Of a DNA stretch of 5,310 nucleotides, positions 1 to 5,310 are shown one piece after another. Each line of letters begins with the position of its first letter. The first letter of the stretch is position 1. Made by a program: the position numbers and the translations under genes. Source of the stretch: Verrucomicrobiota bacterium (lineage in GTDB: Bacteria; Verrucomicrobiota; Verrucomicrobiia; Methylacidiphilales; Verrucolacustridaceae); contig RGYX01000079.1 in NCBI GenBank assembly GCA_010031845.1, positions 1-5,310 on the forward strand. Reading direction: 5' to 3'. The notes under the pieces were generated by a model, which was not told the DNA's origin, ran no database searches, and saw nothing but the letters and a program-made list of their open reading frames with translations.

Positions 1-1187
1 TGGATTTGGCCGATCAGCCGACCATTCCGGCTTTTTTGGAGAAGGTGAAGCAGGTGGAGCGTGCGACCACCCTGGCGGAGGGAAGCGTGAAGGTCAGCAC
101 GGTGGAACATCTTCTTTCCGCCTTGCGTGGGTTGGAGATCGATAACGCCCTGATCGAACTGGATGCGAATGAACCGCCTATTGGTGACGGCAGCGCATCG
201 CCCTTTTTGGAGCTTTTGTCCCAGGCAGGGCGAAAGGAGTTGGAGGCGCCGCGTTCCGTTTTTCAAATCAAGGAGCCGGTTTGGGTGACCGCTCCAGACG
301 GAGGTTACATGGCGGCGTTGCCGCATGAGGGGTTCAAGGTTTCCTGCACCAATTCCAACCATACCCCCCATCACACCCAGTTTCTAAGCATCGAGGTGGG
401 AGCCGACAATTATGCCAAGGAGATTGGACGGGCACGGACCTTTGTTTTTTATGAGGAGGTGGAGCCTCTCCTGGAGAAGGGATTGATCAAGGGGGGCAGT
501 CTCGAAAATGCCATCGTGATTCGGGGCGAATCGGTGATGAGCAAGGAGCCGATGCGTTATCCTGATGAATTCGTCCGGCACAAGATTCTCGATATCATCG
601 GGGACCTGGCGCTGTTTCCGTTACCCATTCGGGGGCACATTTTGGCGGCCAAACCCAGTCACGGGCTGAACCTGCAGTTTGCCAAGGCGCTGCTGAAAGC
701 CTACCGAGCTTATCAGTCCTCCCTGATGCCGGTGGAGAATGTTCCCGTTGGGGAAAGGGCGCTGGATATCAATGATGTGATGAAGATTCTCCCGCACCGC
801 TACCCATTCCTGATGGTGGATCGGGTGTTGCGCTTTGAGGGAGACACCAAAGCCGTTGGTTTGAAGACGGTCACCATCAACGAGCCCTTTTTTCAGGGCC
901 ATTTTCCGGGGCACCCCATTATGCCCGGGGTTTTGCAAATCGAGGCCATGGCCCAGGTGGCCAGCATTCTTCTGCTCCGGAACACGGAAAACGCAGGAAA
1001 ACTCGGCTATTTCATGAGTGTGGATAAGGCAAAGTTTCGCAAACCGGTCATGCCCGGTGATGCCCTGATGATTCAGGTTGAGCTGACGAAATCCCGAGGA
1101 AAGATCGGAAAGGCATCCGGTCAGTGTCTGGTCAATGGCGAGGTGGTTTCCGAGGCTGAGTTGATGTTTGCGGTCATGGATCGCTGA
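1..1187 (+). CDS. lpxC-fabZ: LpxC-FabZ fusion: UDP-3-O-acyl-GlcNAc deacetylase / 3-hydroxyacyl-ACP dehydratase (5' partial)
   Basis: Bifunctional cytoplasmic enzyme. The LpxC half removes the acetyl group from UDP-3-O-acyl-GlcNAc, the committed step of lipid A synthesis; the FabZ half dehydrates 3-hydroxyacyl-ACP in fatty acid elongation. The reading frame is open to the left edge (first whole codon at 3), and the first visible residues align with roughly residue 45 of E. coli LpxC, so the true start lies outside; the TTG at 6 is not a real start. Counting from that TTG codon, LpxC spans about 1-240: TVEHL (E34 catalytic, H35 zinc), DGSASPF at 61-67, FVRHKILDIIGD with zinc ligands H192 and D196, and H219 in the SHGLN motif. 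FabZ spans about 253-393, with HRYPFLMVDR and the hot-dog catalytic pair H299 (QGHFPGHP) and E313 (IEAMAQ), 14 residues apart as in E. coli FabZ. Such fusions are known from Bacteroidota and PVC bacteria. All catalytic residues seen are intact. lpxA follows after 11 bases. Confidence 0.96.
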   Translation, partial: DLADQPTIPAFLEKVKQVERATTLAEGSVKVSTVEHLLSALRGLEIDNALIELDANEPPIGDGSASPFLELLSQAGRKELEAPRSVFQIKEPVWVTAPDGGYMAALPHEGFKVSCTNSNHTPHHTQFLSIEVGADNYAKEIGRARTFVFYEEVEPLLEKGLIKGGSLENAIVIRGESVMSKEPMRYPDEFVRHKILDIIGDLALFPLPIRGHILAAKPSHGLNLQFAKALLKAYRAYQSSLMPVENVPVGERALDINDVMKILPHRYPFLMVDRVLRFEGDTKAVGLKTVTINEPFFQGHFPGHPIMPGVLQIEAMAQVASILLLRNTENAGKLGYFMSVDKAKFRKPVMPGDALMIQVELTKSRGKIGKASGQCLVNGEVVSEAELMFAVMDR

Positions 1188-1190
1188 GGA
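1186..1190 (+). promoter_or_regulatory. Ribosome-binding site of lpxA
   Basis: GAGGA lies 8 bases before the ATG at 1199 and overlaps the TGA stop of lpxC-fabZ (1185-1187). This fixes the lpxA start and suggests that ribosomes finishing the upstream gene load onto lpxA. Confidence 0.7.
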
Positions 1191-1198
1191 CGGCCACG

Positions 1199-1987
1199 AT
1201 GGCGGTTCATCCGACGGCGGTGGTGCATCCCAAGGCCAAGGTCCCGGCCTCGGTGGAGGTGGGTCCCTACTGTGTGATCGGGGAAGGAGTGGAGTTGGGG
1301 GAAGGGTGTGTTCTGCAGCACCATGTGAATCTGGAGGGTCCAAGCCGGTTCGGAGCTAAAAACATATTTCACCCCTTTTGCTCCATCGGGGGAAAGACAC
1401 AGGACCTGAAGTATCGCGGAGAGCCGACTTATCTCGAGGTCGGGGATGAAAACAATTTCCGGGAGTTTGTCACCGTCAACCGGGGCACCGGTCCGGAAGA
1501 AAAAACCATCCTAGGCAGCCGGAATCATTTTTTGGCATATGCGCATATCGCCCACAACTGTGTTGTCGGCAATGACTGTATCTTCTCCAACAATGGGACG
1601 TTGGCGGGACATGTGACCGTGGGGAACTTTGCCGTGATTGGTGGCTTGTCCGCCGTGCACCAATTTTGCCGGATCGGCAATCACGCCATGTTGGGAGGCT
1701 GTACCAAGGTGGTGCAGGATGTTCCTCCTTTCATGATTGCCGACGGCAATCCGGCAGCGGTCCGCTCGGTGAACCTGACCGGATTGCAAAGGAAGGGTTT
1801 TTCCGAGGAGGCCATCCGCGGATTGAAAGATGCCCTGAAGGTATTGTTGAATCCCAAGTACAATCTTTCCCAGGCGCGGGAGTATCTGACGGAAAAGGGC
1901 CCCAAGACGGCCGAGGTGAAGGAGCTGCTGGAGTTTCTTAAGACGTCGGAGCGGGGGCTTGAAAAGCCGGATTCTGTTGTAAAATAA
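1199..1987 (+). CDS. lpxA: LpxA, UDP-N-acetylglucosamine O-acyltransferase
   Basis: Catalyses the first step of lipid A synthesis in the cytoplasm: transfer of an (R)-3-hydroxyacyl chain from ACP to the 3-OH of UDP-GlcNAc. At 262 residues it matches E. coli LpxA (262). Residues 1-185 form hexapeptide repeats of a left-handed beta-helix (HPTAVVHPKAKV, VGPYCVIGEGVELGEG and so on); the rest is the helical C-terminal domain. By alignment from memory with E. coli, catalytic H125 is H119 in YAHIAHNC, H122 is H116, H144 is H138, H160-Q161 are H154-Q155 (AVHQF), D74 is D69 (QDLKYRGEPT) and R204 is R198 (LQRKGF). The acyl-ruler residue G173 is also glycine (G167, MLGGC), which is compatible with a long hydroxyacyl chain of about C14. 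E. coli H99 is replaced by N94 (VTVNRGT). The homotrimer is the known active form. The gene sits 11 bases after lpxC-fabZ and is almost certainly co-transcribed with it. Confidence 0.97.
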   Translation: MAVHPTAVVHPKAKVPASVEVGPYCVIGEGVELGEGCVLQHHVNLEGPSRFGAKNIFHPFCSIGGKTQDLKYRGEPTYLEVGDENNFREFVTVNRGTGPEEKTILGSRNHFLAYAHIAHNCVVGNDCIFSNNGTLAGHVTVGNFAVIGGLSAVHQFCRIGNHAMLGGCTKVVQDVPPFMIADGNPAAVRSVNLTGLQRKGFSEEAIRGLKDALKVLLNPKYNLSQAREYLTEKGPKTAEVKELLEFLKTSERGLEKPDSVVK

Positions 1988-1991
1988 AATC

Positions 1992-3794
1992 ATGGCCAAG
2001 TTTGCCCCTTGGATTGCGGCTGGGCTTCTTCTCTTGGCCCGAACCAACAGTTGGTCGGGAGCGGTTACCAAAGATGTGGAATTTCGACTCACTCAAGATG
2101 TCGGTTACGGAAACGAAGTCTGTGTCTTGGGGTCTCATCCTGCACTGGGGGGAAACGATTCGCTCAAGGCGATCAAGCTGGCTTGGAGTGCCGGGAACGT
2201 CTGGAAGGGGAAAATCGCACTTCCTTCCGAAGAGACCCTTAATTACCAGTATGTCCGCAGGTCTTTTTCCGGGGCCAACTGGACCAATCCCTCCCAAATC
2301 GTGGTTCTGGCCAGCAACCAATCTGTCCAGGTTCCCACCCACATCAGTCCCCCTTGGAGAGGAAAAACCGTTTTTCTTCTCAGCCCATGGTCACAAGCCA
2401 ACCTGTATTACCGGGATGTGACCCACGGGGGCAGTTGGACCACGGCCTCAATGCGGATGGTGGGCGCGGGTCGGAGCGGGGTCAGCGGGGAAAAGCTGTT
2501 TCGGCTCGAGGGAATTTTGGACAGCGGGGTGGAGATGGAATTTGTTTTCAACAACGGATCCAGTTGGCTCAACGCCCCGGCCCCCCCCTCCGGCACGGCC
2601 ACCAGCAACGCACCCGCCGTGCCGGCGCCGTACCAGGGGCTGAGCGGGCCCTACAACTTCCGCACCTCGCTGGATGTTTTCTTGGTCCAGGATCAGCAAA
2701 TCTTTAACTACCTCCCTCCCTCCAGTCTGAGTGCCCCGCGTTTGGTTACTTGGAATGTCGGCTCTACCGTTTCCAATATTCCAGGTCGTCCCATCACGGT
2801 TTACCTTCCCCGTGGTTACACGGAAAACACCTGGAAGAAATATCCGGTGGTTTATTTCCACGACGGGCAGAACGTCTTCTTTCCCGGAGCAGGATTTGGC
2901 ACGTGGGATGCTGACCGCATCGCCACCTACGAAATCGGACAGGGGCGGATGCGGGAATGTATCCTGGTGGCGGTTCCTAACGGTAACGGCTACGGTTCGG
3001 ATCGTCTCTTTGAGTATCTTCCGGACGGAGACACCATCACCAACTACGGAGGTTTGGGGCTGAACTTTTCCGGGCGCGCCTCCCTCTATCTAAAGTTTAT
3101 TTTGGATAACGTGACTCCCACGTTGGACTTCAATTTTCGCACTTTGGGGGACTCCGCGAACACCATGGTGGCCGGATCTTCCATGGGCGGCCTGGTTTCG
3201 GATTACTTTGGCTTTGCCAAAAGTGACCGGTTCGGGGCGGTCGGTATTTTCTCCCCCGCCTATTGGGCCGCACCGAACTATCTTTCCACGCGCACCATGA
3301 CCCTTCTTCCTTTGAGGAGGTATTTGTACATGGGCACAGCCGAATCCAGCACGGGACAGTCCAGCTCCGATGTTTACTGGCAGGGAGCCTTGTCCGCTTA
3401 CAACAGCTTTCTGGGTGCGGGACACGTCTCGGGCCGCGATTTGGTTTTTGAGGGAGGGCCCGGAGCCTCCCACAACGAAGCGGCTTGGTCCAAACGTATG
3501 CCCTCCTTCTATGGCATGGCACTGAACCCGTGGCTGGAGGCGAATCCCTTGATGATGCAGGCGTATCCGCCGGGGGCAGCCACGATTACCCTTACCAACA
3601 TGGGGAGCCAAGCCGCTCTGCGATTTTTCTCTTTCCTCGGCTTCCAACATATCCTGCGCTCCAGCCAGGACTTGGTGAACTGGAGCGAGGCCGCGGTTAC
3701 CCCGGGCGGAAATTACTGGGATACCATCGATGTGTCAGATACTGCGACCGGATCGGAAAAAAAATTCTGGTCCCTTCAGTACCGGAATCCCTGA
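1992..3794 (+). CDS. Secreted alpha/beta-hydrolase esterase with CBM20-like and CBM25-like starch-binding modules
   Basis: Probable exported carbohydrate-associated esterase of 600 residues; its substrate is unknown. Residues 1-24 are a signal peptide (K3, hydrophobic 5-16, likely cleavage after SGA at 22-24), which supports the ATG at 1992. Residues about 27-117 resemble CBM20: VLGSHPALGGND, KAIKL, VWKGKIALP, LNYQYV and W97. Residues about 124-240 resemble a CBM25-type module: NLYYRD, W149, MEFVFNNGSSW, then an Ala/Pro-rich loop at 194-215. Residues about 248-515 are a putative esterase (PF00756 type): YLPRGY, FHDGQN, nucleophile elbow GSSMGG (S397) and GASHNEAAW (H494); the acid may be E451 or D460. 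Residues about 520-600 form a beta-rich tail with LRSSQDLVNW and a terminal aromatic strand, a type I associate with secreted Verrucomicrobiota proteins. The gene starts 4 bases after the lpxA stop with no visible Shine-Dalgarno sequence. The family also contains feruloyl, acetyl and siderophore esterases, so starch-linked action is inference from the binding modules. Confidence 0.85.
   Translation: MAKFAPWIAAGLLLLARTNSWSGAVTKDVEFRLTQDVGYGNEVCVLGSHPALGGNDSLKAIKLAWSAGNVWKGKIALPSEETLNYQYVRRSFSGANWTNPSQIVVLASNQSVQVPTHISPPWRGKTVFLLSPWSQANLYYRDVTHGGSWTTASMRMVGAGRSGVSGEKLFRLEGILDSGVEMEFVFNNGSSWLNAPAPPSGTATSNAPAVPAPYQGLSGPYNFRTSLDVFLVQDQQIFNYLPPSSLSAPRLVTWNVGSTVSNIPGRPITVYLPRGYTENTWKKYPVVYFHDGQNVFFPGAGFGTWDADRIATYEIGQGRMRECILVAVPNGNGYGSDRLFEYLPDGDTITNYGGLGLNFSGRASLYLKFILDNVTPTLDFNFRTLGDSANTMVAGSSMGGLVSDYFGFAKSDRFGAVGIFSPAYWAAPNYLSTRTMTLLPLRRYLYMGTAESSTGQSSSDVYWQGALSAYNSFLGAGHVSGRDLVFEGGPGASHNEAAWSKRMPSFYGMALNPWLEANPLMMQAYPPGAATITLTNMGSQAALRFFSFLGFQHILRSSQDLVNWSEAAVTPGGNYWDTIDVSDTATGSEKKFWSLQYRNP
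3757..3788 (-). terminator. Candidate intrinsic terminator of mqnD, lying inside the 3' end of the esterase gene
   Basis: Read on the minus strand, ATTCCGGT and ACCAGAAT (plus positions 3781-3788 and 3764-3771) pair in 7 of 8 positions, with one C-A mismatch and a 9-base loop. A run of eight T (3757-3764) follows immediately. The hairpin begins about 16 bases after the mqnD stop codon. The stem is short and only half GC, so this is a candidate rather than a certain terminator; the T run is also explained by the Lys-Lys codons of the esterase on the other strand. Confidence 0.35.
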
Positions 3795-3803
3795 GAACTT
3801 GTT

Positions 3804-4631
3804 TCAGTCCGGGATCTTTTCAATCAATCCTTGGGCTTTGGCCCGGTTCATGAACTCCCTCAGCCCGGCTTTTCCCCGGGGACCGAAATCCAACGTCAGA
3901 TCGTTCACATACATGCCAATGAACTTATCAGTCCGTTTTTCATCCATGCCGCGGCTGAGGGGAAGGGCATGGCGGACGCCCGCCTGGCGATGATCGAGGG
4001 CGTAGCGGACGCTTTCCCGCAGGGTTTCGGTCACCTCGGAGATGGTTTTAAGTCCAAGATCACGCCGAACAACGTTGCCTCCCAACGGCAGTGGAAGACC
4101 CTGGGTATCCCGGGCCCACCAAGCCCCCAGATCCTCGCAAAGGGTGAAGCCTTCCTCTTGGTAGGTGAGTTGGCCTTCGTGAATGATCAGGCCGGCATCC
4201 ACTCGTTCGTCCAGGATGGCCTGTTGGATCTGGTCGAAGGGGATGTTGATGGCCTGAAAGGAGCCGTGGGGAAGCCCGAGATAGAGCTGAAGGGTGAGGT
4301 AGGCGCTGGTTAAGACTCCGGGAATGCCGATGCGCAGCTTTTTCATTTCCTCCCTCGAGTACTTCTTTTTGGCCACAAGGCAGGGGCCGTATCCGTCCCC
4401 AAAGCTCGCCCCACAGGGTAGGAGGGCGTAGTAGTCGCTGATCTTGGTGTAGGCGTGAAAGGAGACGGCGGAGACGTCGAGTTCGGTGGCTTGGCAACGA
4501 CGATTGAGCGTTTCGATATCCTGCAGGATATGCTCATAGTCGTGGCCACGAAGATTCACCAGGTTTTTGGCCATGGCATAAAACATGAAGGCATCGTCAG
4601 CGTCCGGAGAGTGGCCCAAGAGAAGTTTCAT
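3804..4631 (-). CDS. mqnD: MqnD-family protein, 1,4-dihydroxy-6-naphthoate synthase (futalosine menaquinone pathway)
   Basis: A cytoplasmic enzyme with the fold of a periplasmic solute-binding protein but no signal peptide. In the futalosine pathway MqnD turns cyclic de-hypoxanthine futalosine into 1,4-dihydroxy-6-naphthoate, a menaquinone precursor. The 275 residues match the family length. Matches to Thermus MqnD, recalled from memory, include DIETLNR (38-44), AGLIIHEGQLTY (146-157) with the conserved catalytic histidine H151, DLGAWW (167-172), LPLPLGGNVVRRDLG (179-193) and YVNDLTLDFG (241-250). The N-terminal loop reads SPDADDAF rather than the SPCPNDTF of classical MqnD, which places it in a divergent branch often annotated as MqnA/MqnD/SBP family; a paralogue with another ligand cannot be excluded. 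The ATG at 4631 is preceded by a weak AGGAA (4639-4643) at 7 bases. The gene converges on the esterase gene with 9 bases between stops and lies 66 bases behind the zinc-ribbon gene, so it is probably in the same transcript. Confidence 0.82.
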   Translation of the reverse strand: MKLLLGHSPDADDAFMFYAMAKNLVNLRGHDYEHILQDIETLNRRCQATELDVSAVSFHAYTKISDYYALLPCGASFGDGYGPCLVAKKKYSREEMKKLRIGIPGVLTSAYLTLQLYLGLPHGSFQAINIPFDQIQQAILDERVDAGLIIHEGQLTYQEEGFTLCEDLGAWWARDTQGLPLPLGGNVVRRDLGLKTISEVTETLRESVRYALDHRQAGVRHALPLSRGMDEKRTDKFIGMYVNDLTLDFGPRGKAGLREFMNRAKAQGLIEKIPD

Positions 4632-4638
4632 GTGAGGA

Positions 4639-4677
4639 TTCCTAACAGCCTATAGGCTGTCGTCCAAAGCCTACAGG
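4639..4677 (-). promoter_or_regulatory. mqnD leader: 16-base palindrome and half-repeat forming alternative hairpins next to the ribosome-binding site
   Basis: ACAGCCTATAGGCTGT at 4645-4660 is a perfect palindrome. A near copy of its core, AGCCTACAGG, lies at 4668-4677, exactly 21 bases (two helical turns) from AGCCTATAGG at 4647-4656, with 9 of 10 bases identical. In the minus-strand RNA the palindrome can fold on itself (6-base stem, UAUA loop). Alternatively CCUGUAGGCU can pair with AGCCUAUAGG (4649-4658) over ten positions including one G-U, with a 9-base loop. The two folds exclude each other, and the palindrome abuts the AGGAA ribosome-binding site at 4639-4643. No U run follows, so it does not look like an ordinary terminator. 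It could be a protein operator, an RNA switch, or a processing site between the two genes. Confidence 0.4.
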
Positions 4678-4697
4678 AGTTTCGTAAGCGGACGTAT

Positions 4698-4946
4698 TCA
4701 GTTGTAATCGTCCTTGGTCACGGATGCGGCCTCACGTGAGCCGAGGATTTCGGCCTGTTTTTTGACCAAGGGGGTCGATTCGTCGAAGCGATAAGCGTGG
4801 CAGTTCGGGCAGAGAAGGGCTTTTTTCAGGACGATGCTTCCGCATCCCTCACAGACCTTGTAGTCCGAGGGTTTGGCCAAAATCTTGGCGGCGGCACTGG
4901 CTCGATCCGGAGCAGCTCCCATGGACGCAAGGTACGGATCCACCAC
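4698..4946 (-). CDS. Small zinc-ribbon-like protein with two CxxC motifs, function unknown
   Basis: An 82-residue soluble protein with no signal peptide or membrane segment. The N-terminal third (1-28) is an Ala-rich likely helix with DRASAAAKILAKPSDYK. The centre carries VCEGCGSIV (C32, C35) and LCPNCHAYRFD (C46, C49), spaced C-x2-C-x10-C-x2-C as in a zinc ribbon that would bind one Zn. The C-terminal third is charged and hydrophilic and ends in DDYN. I recognise the overall pattern as that of a small conserved hypothetical in Verrucomicrobiota but cannot name a function; a role in nucleic-acid or protein binding is only the usual guess for such ribbons. The start is uncertain. Two successive GTG codons (4946 and 4943) give (V)DPYLASMG, with AAAGG directly upstream rather than a properly spaced ribosome-binding site; the ATG at 4922 would remove eight residues. 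It lies 66 bases before mqnD on the same strand and diverges from the DUF309 gene. Confidence 0.75.
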   Translation of the reverse strand: MVDPYLASMGAAPDRASAAAKILAKPSDYKVCEGCGSIVLKKALLCPNCHAYRFDESTPLVKKQAEILGSREAASVTKDDYN

Positions 4947-4984
4947 CTTTCGGCAAGAGCTTCGCGAGGAGGGTAAAAGCGGAT

Positions 4985-4988
4985 AGGA
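4985..4988 (+). promoter_or_regulatory. Ribosome-binding site of the DUF309 gene
   Basis: AGGA stands 7 bases before the ATG at 4996 and supports that start. A stronger GAGGAGG at 4967-4973 is too far upstream (22 bases) to serve this codon. Confidence 0.5.
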
Positions 4989-4995
4989 TCGGGGG

Positions 4996-5310
4996 ATGTC
5001 GGGAAAATCAAGCCGGATTTCCGTTTTATGGGAAGGGGTGGATCCTCGCGGGCGGGATGTGCGGTACGCCGCCTACTTTCACCATTTTAACCGGGGGGAC
5101 TATTACGAGGCGCATGATGTGCTGGAATCCCTTTGGCTGGAGAAGGGAAGACAGGCCAGGGGAGCGGCCTTTTATCAGGGCCTGATTCAGTTGGCAGGGG
5201 GGTTTGTCCATCTGCGCAAACACTTCGAAAATCCGATCCATCGGGTACATAGCCAACGACTTCCCCCGGCTGCGAGGTTGCTGGCGCTGGCGGAAAAAAA
5301 TATCCAACCT
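4996..5310 (+). CDS. DUF309 domain protein (3' partial)
   Basis: An open frame from the ATG at 4996 to the last base of the window gives 105 residues with no stop, so the gene continues beyond the edge. It carries the DUF309 (PF03745) hallmarks: FNRGDYYEAHDVLESLW (31-47), where the EAH..LE..W residues are the conserved core, and FYQGLIQLAGGFVHLRKH (59-76). This family is a small all-helical bundle of unknown biochemical role, found across bacteria, archaea and plastids. After the core, RLPPAARLLALAEKN (88-102) is predicted to form the next helix. The N-terminal 20 residues are unstructured-looking and poorly conserved. It is divergent from the zinc-ribbon gene with 49 bases between start codons; any promoter must lie in that short gap or inside the neighbouring gene. 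A spurious ORF on the opposite strand (5026-5307) overlaps it and has no family resemblance. Confidence 0.85.
   Translation, partial: MSGKSSRISVLWEGVDPRGRDVRYAAYFHHFNRGDYYEAHDVLESLWLEKGRQARGAAFYQGLIQLAGGFVHLRKHFENPIHRVHSQRLPPAARLLALAEKNIQP

Noticed and set aside
6..8. TTG as the start codon of the lpxC-fabZ gene
   Set aside because: The frame is open to the window edge and the residues here match the interior of LpxC near residue 45; the real start is outside the window.
621..1343. A 240-codon minus-strand open frame over fabZ and the start of lpxA
   Set aside because: It lies fully opposite well-supported genes, its sequence is rich in Pro, His and Arg as expected for an antisense shadow, and it shows no family motif.
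2448..2861. Minus-strand open frames of 137 codons and shorter within the esterase gene
   Set aside because: They are low-complexity, Gly/Arg-rich shadows of the esterase coding sequence.
3787..3820. Possible plus-strand terminator of the esterase gene (ATCCCTGA pairing with TCAG and GGGAT, then CTTTT)
   Set aside because: The stem is broken by a 3-base bulge and the T run is only four long, so it is too weak to call.
3831..4313. A 160-codon plus-strand open frame opposite mqnD
   Set aside because: The minus strand encodes a clear MqnD-family protein over the same bases; this frame has no recognisable domain and would need an unrelated start.
4651..4656. TATAGG on the minus strand as a -10 box for mqnD
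   Set aside because: No acceptable -35 element lies 16-18 bases upstream; the TTGGAC nearby is only 7 bases away, and the match is explained by the palindrome.
5026..5307. A 93-codon minus-strand open frame at the right edge
   Set aside because: It is the complement of the DUF309 gene, which carries conserved motifs on the plus strand.

Overview
The window most likely comes from a member of the Verrucomicrobiota or a close PVC-group relative. This is inferred from several signs taken together: an LpxC-FabZ fusion directly followed by lpxA, a futalosine-type menaquinone gene, a secreted esterase with a C-terminal domain of a kind I associate with that phylum, and a small CxxC protein and a DUF309 protein of the style I associate with it. 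Lipid A genes mean a Gram-negative envelope. Base composition is moderately GC-rich and even, with no insertion sequence, tRNA, rRNA, CRISPR array or clear sign of recent transfer. Coding density is very high; the longest gap between genes is 66 bases.

Left block, plus strand (1-3794): the end of a fused lpxC-fabZ gene (its first ~45 codons lie off the left edge), then lpxA 11 bases later, then 4 bases after lpxA a 600-residue secreted protein with two predicted starch-binding-type modules and an alpha/beta-hydrolase esterase domain. The first two genes form a coherent unit. LpxA loads UDP-GlcNAc with a 3-hydroxyacyl chain, LpxC deacetylates the product, and FabZ competes for the same 3-hydroxyacyl-ACP pool, which sets the balance between lipid A and phospholipid. 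The esterase has no obvious part in that pathway and may simply share the transcript.

Right block: a minus-strand pair (4946 down to 3804) converges on the esterase gene with only 9 bases between stop codons. It consists of a small four-cysteine zinc-ribbon-like protein of unknown function followed by an MqnD-family protein (menaquinone synthesis by the futalosine route). The 66-base gap between them carries a perfect 16-base palindrome and a related half-repeat that can form two mutually exclusive hairpins just before the mqnD ribosome-binding site. A DUF309 gene is divergent from the pair, starts at 4996 and runs off the right edge.

Nothing here is clearly a new defence or mobile system. 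The most interesting items are the mqnD leader structure, the placement and altered binding site of the starch-binding esterase, and the conserved-looking zinc-ribbon protein.
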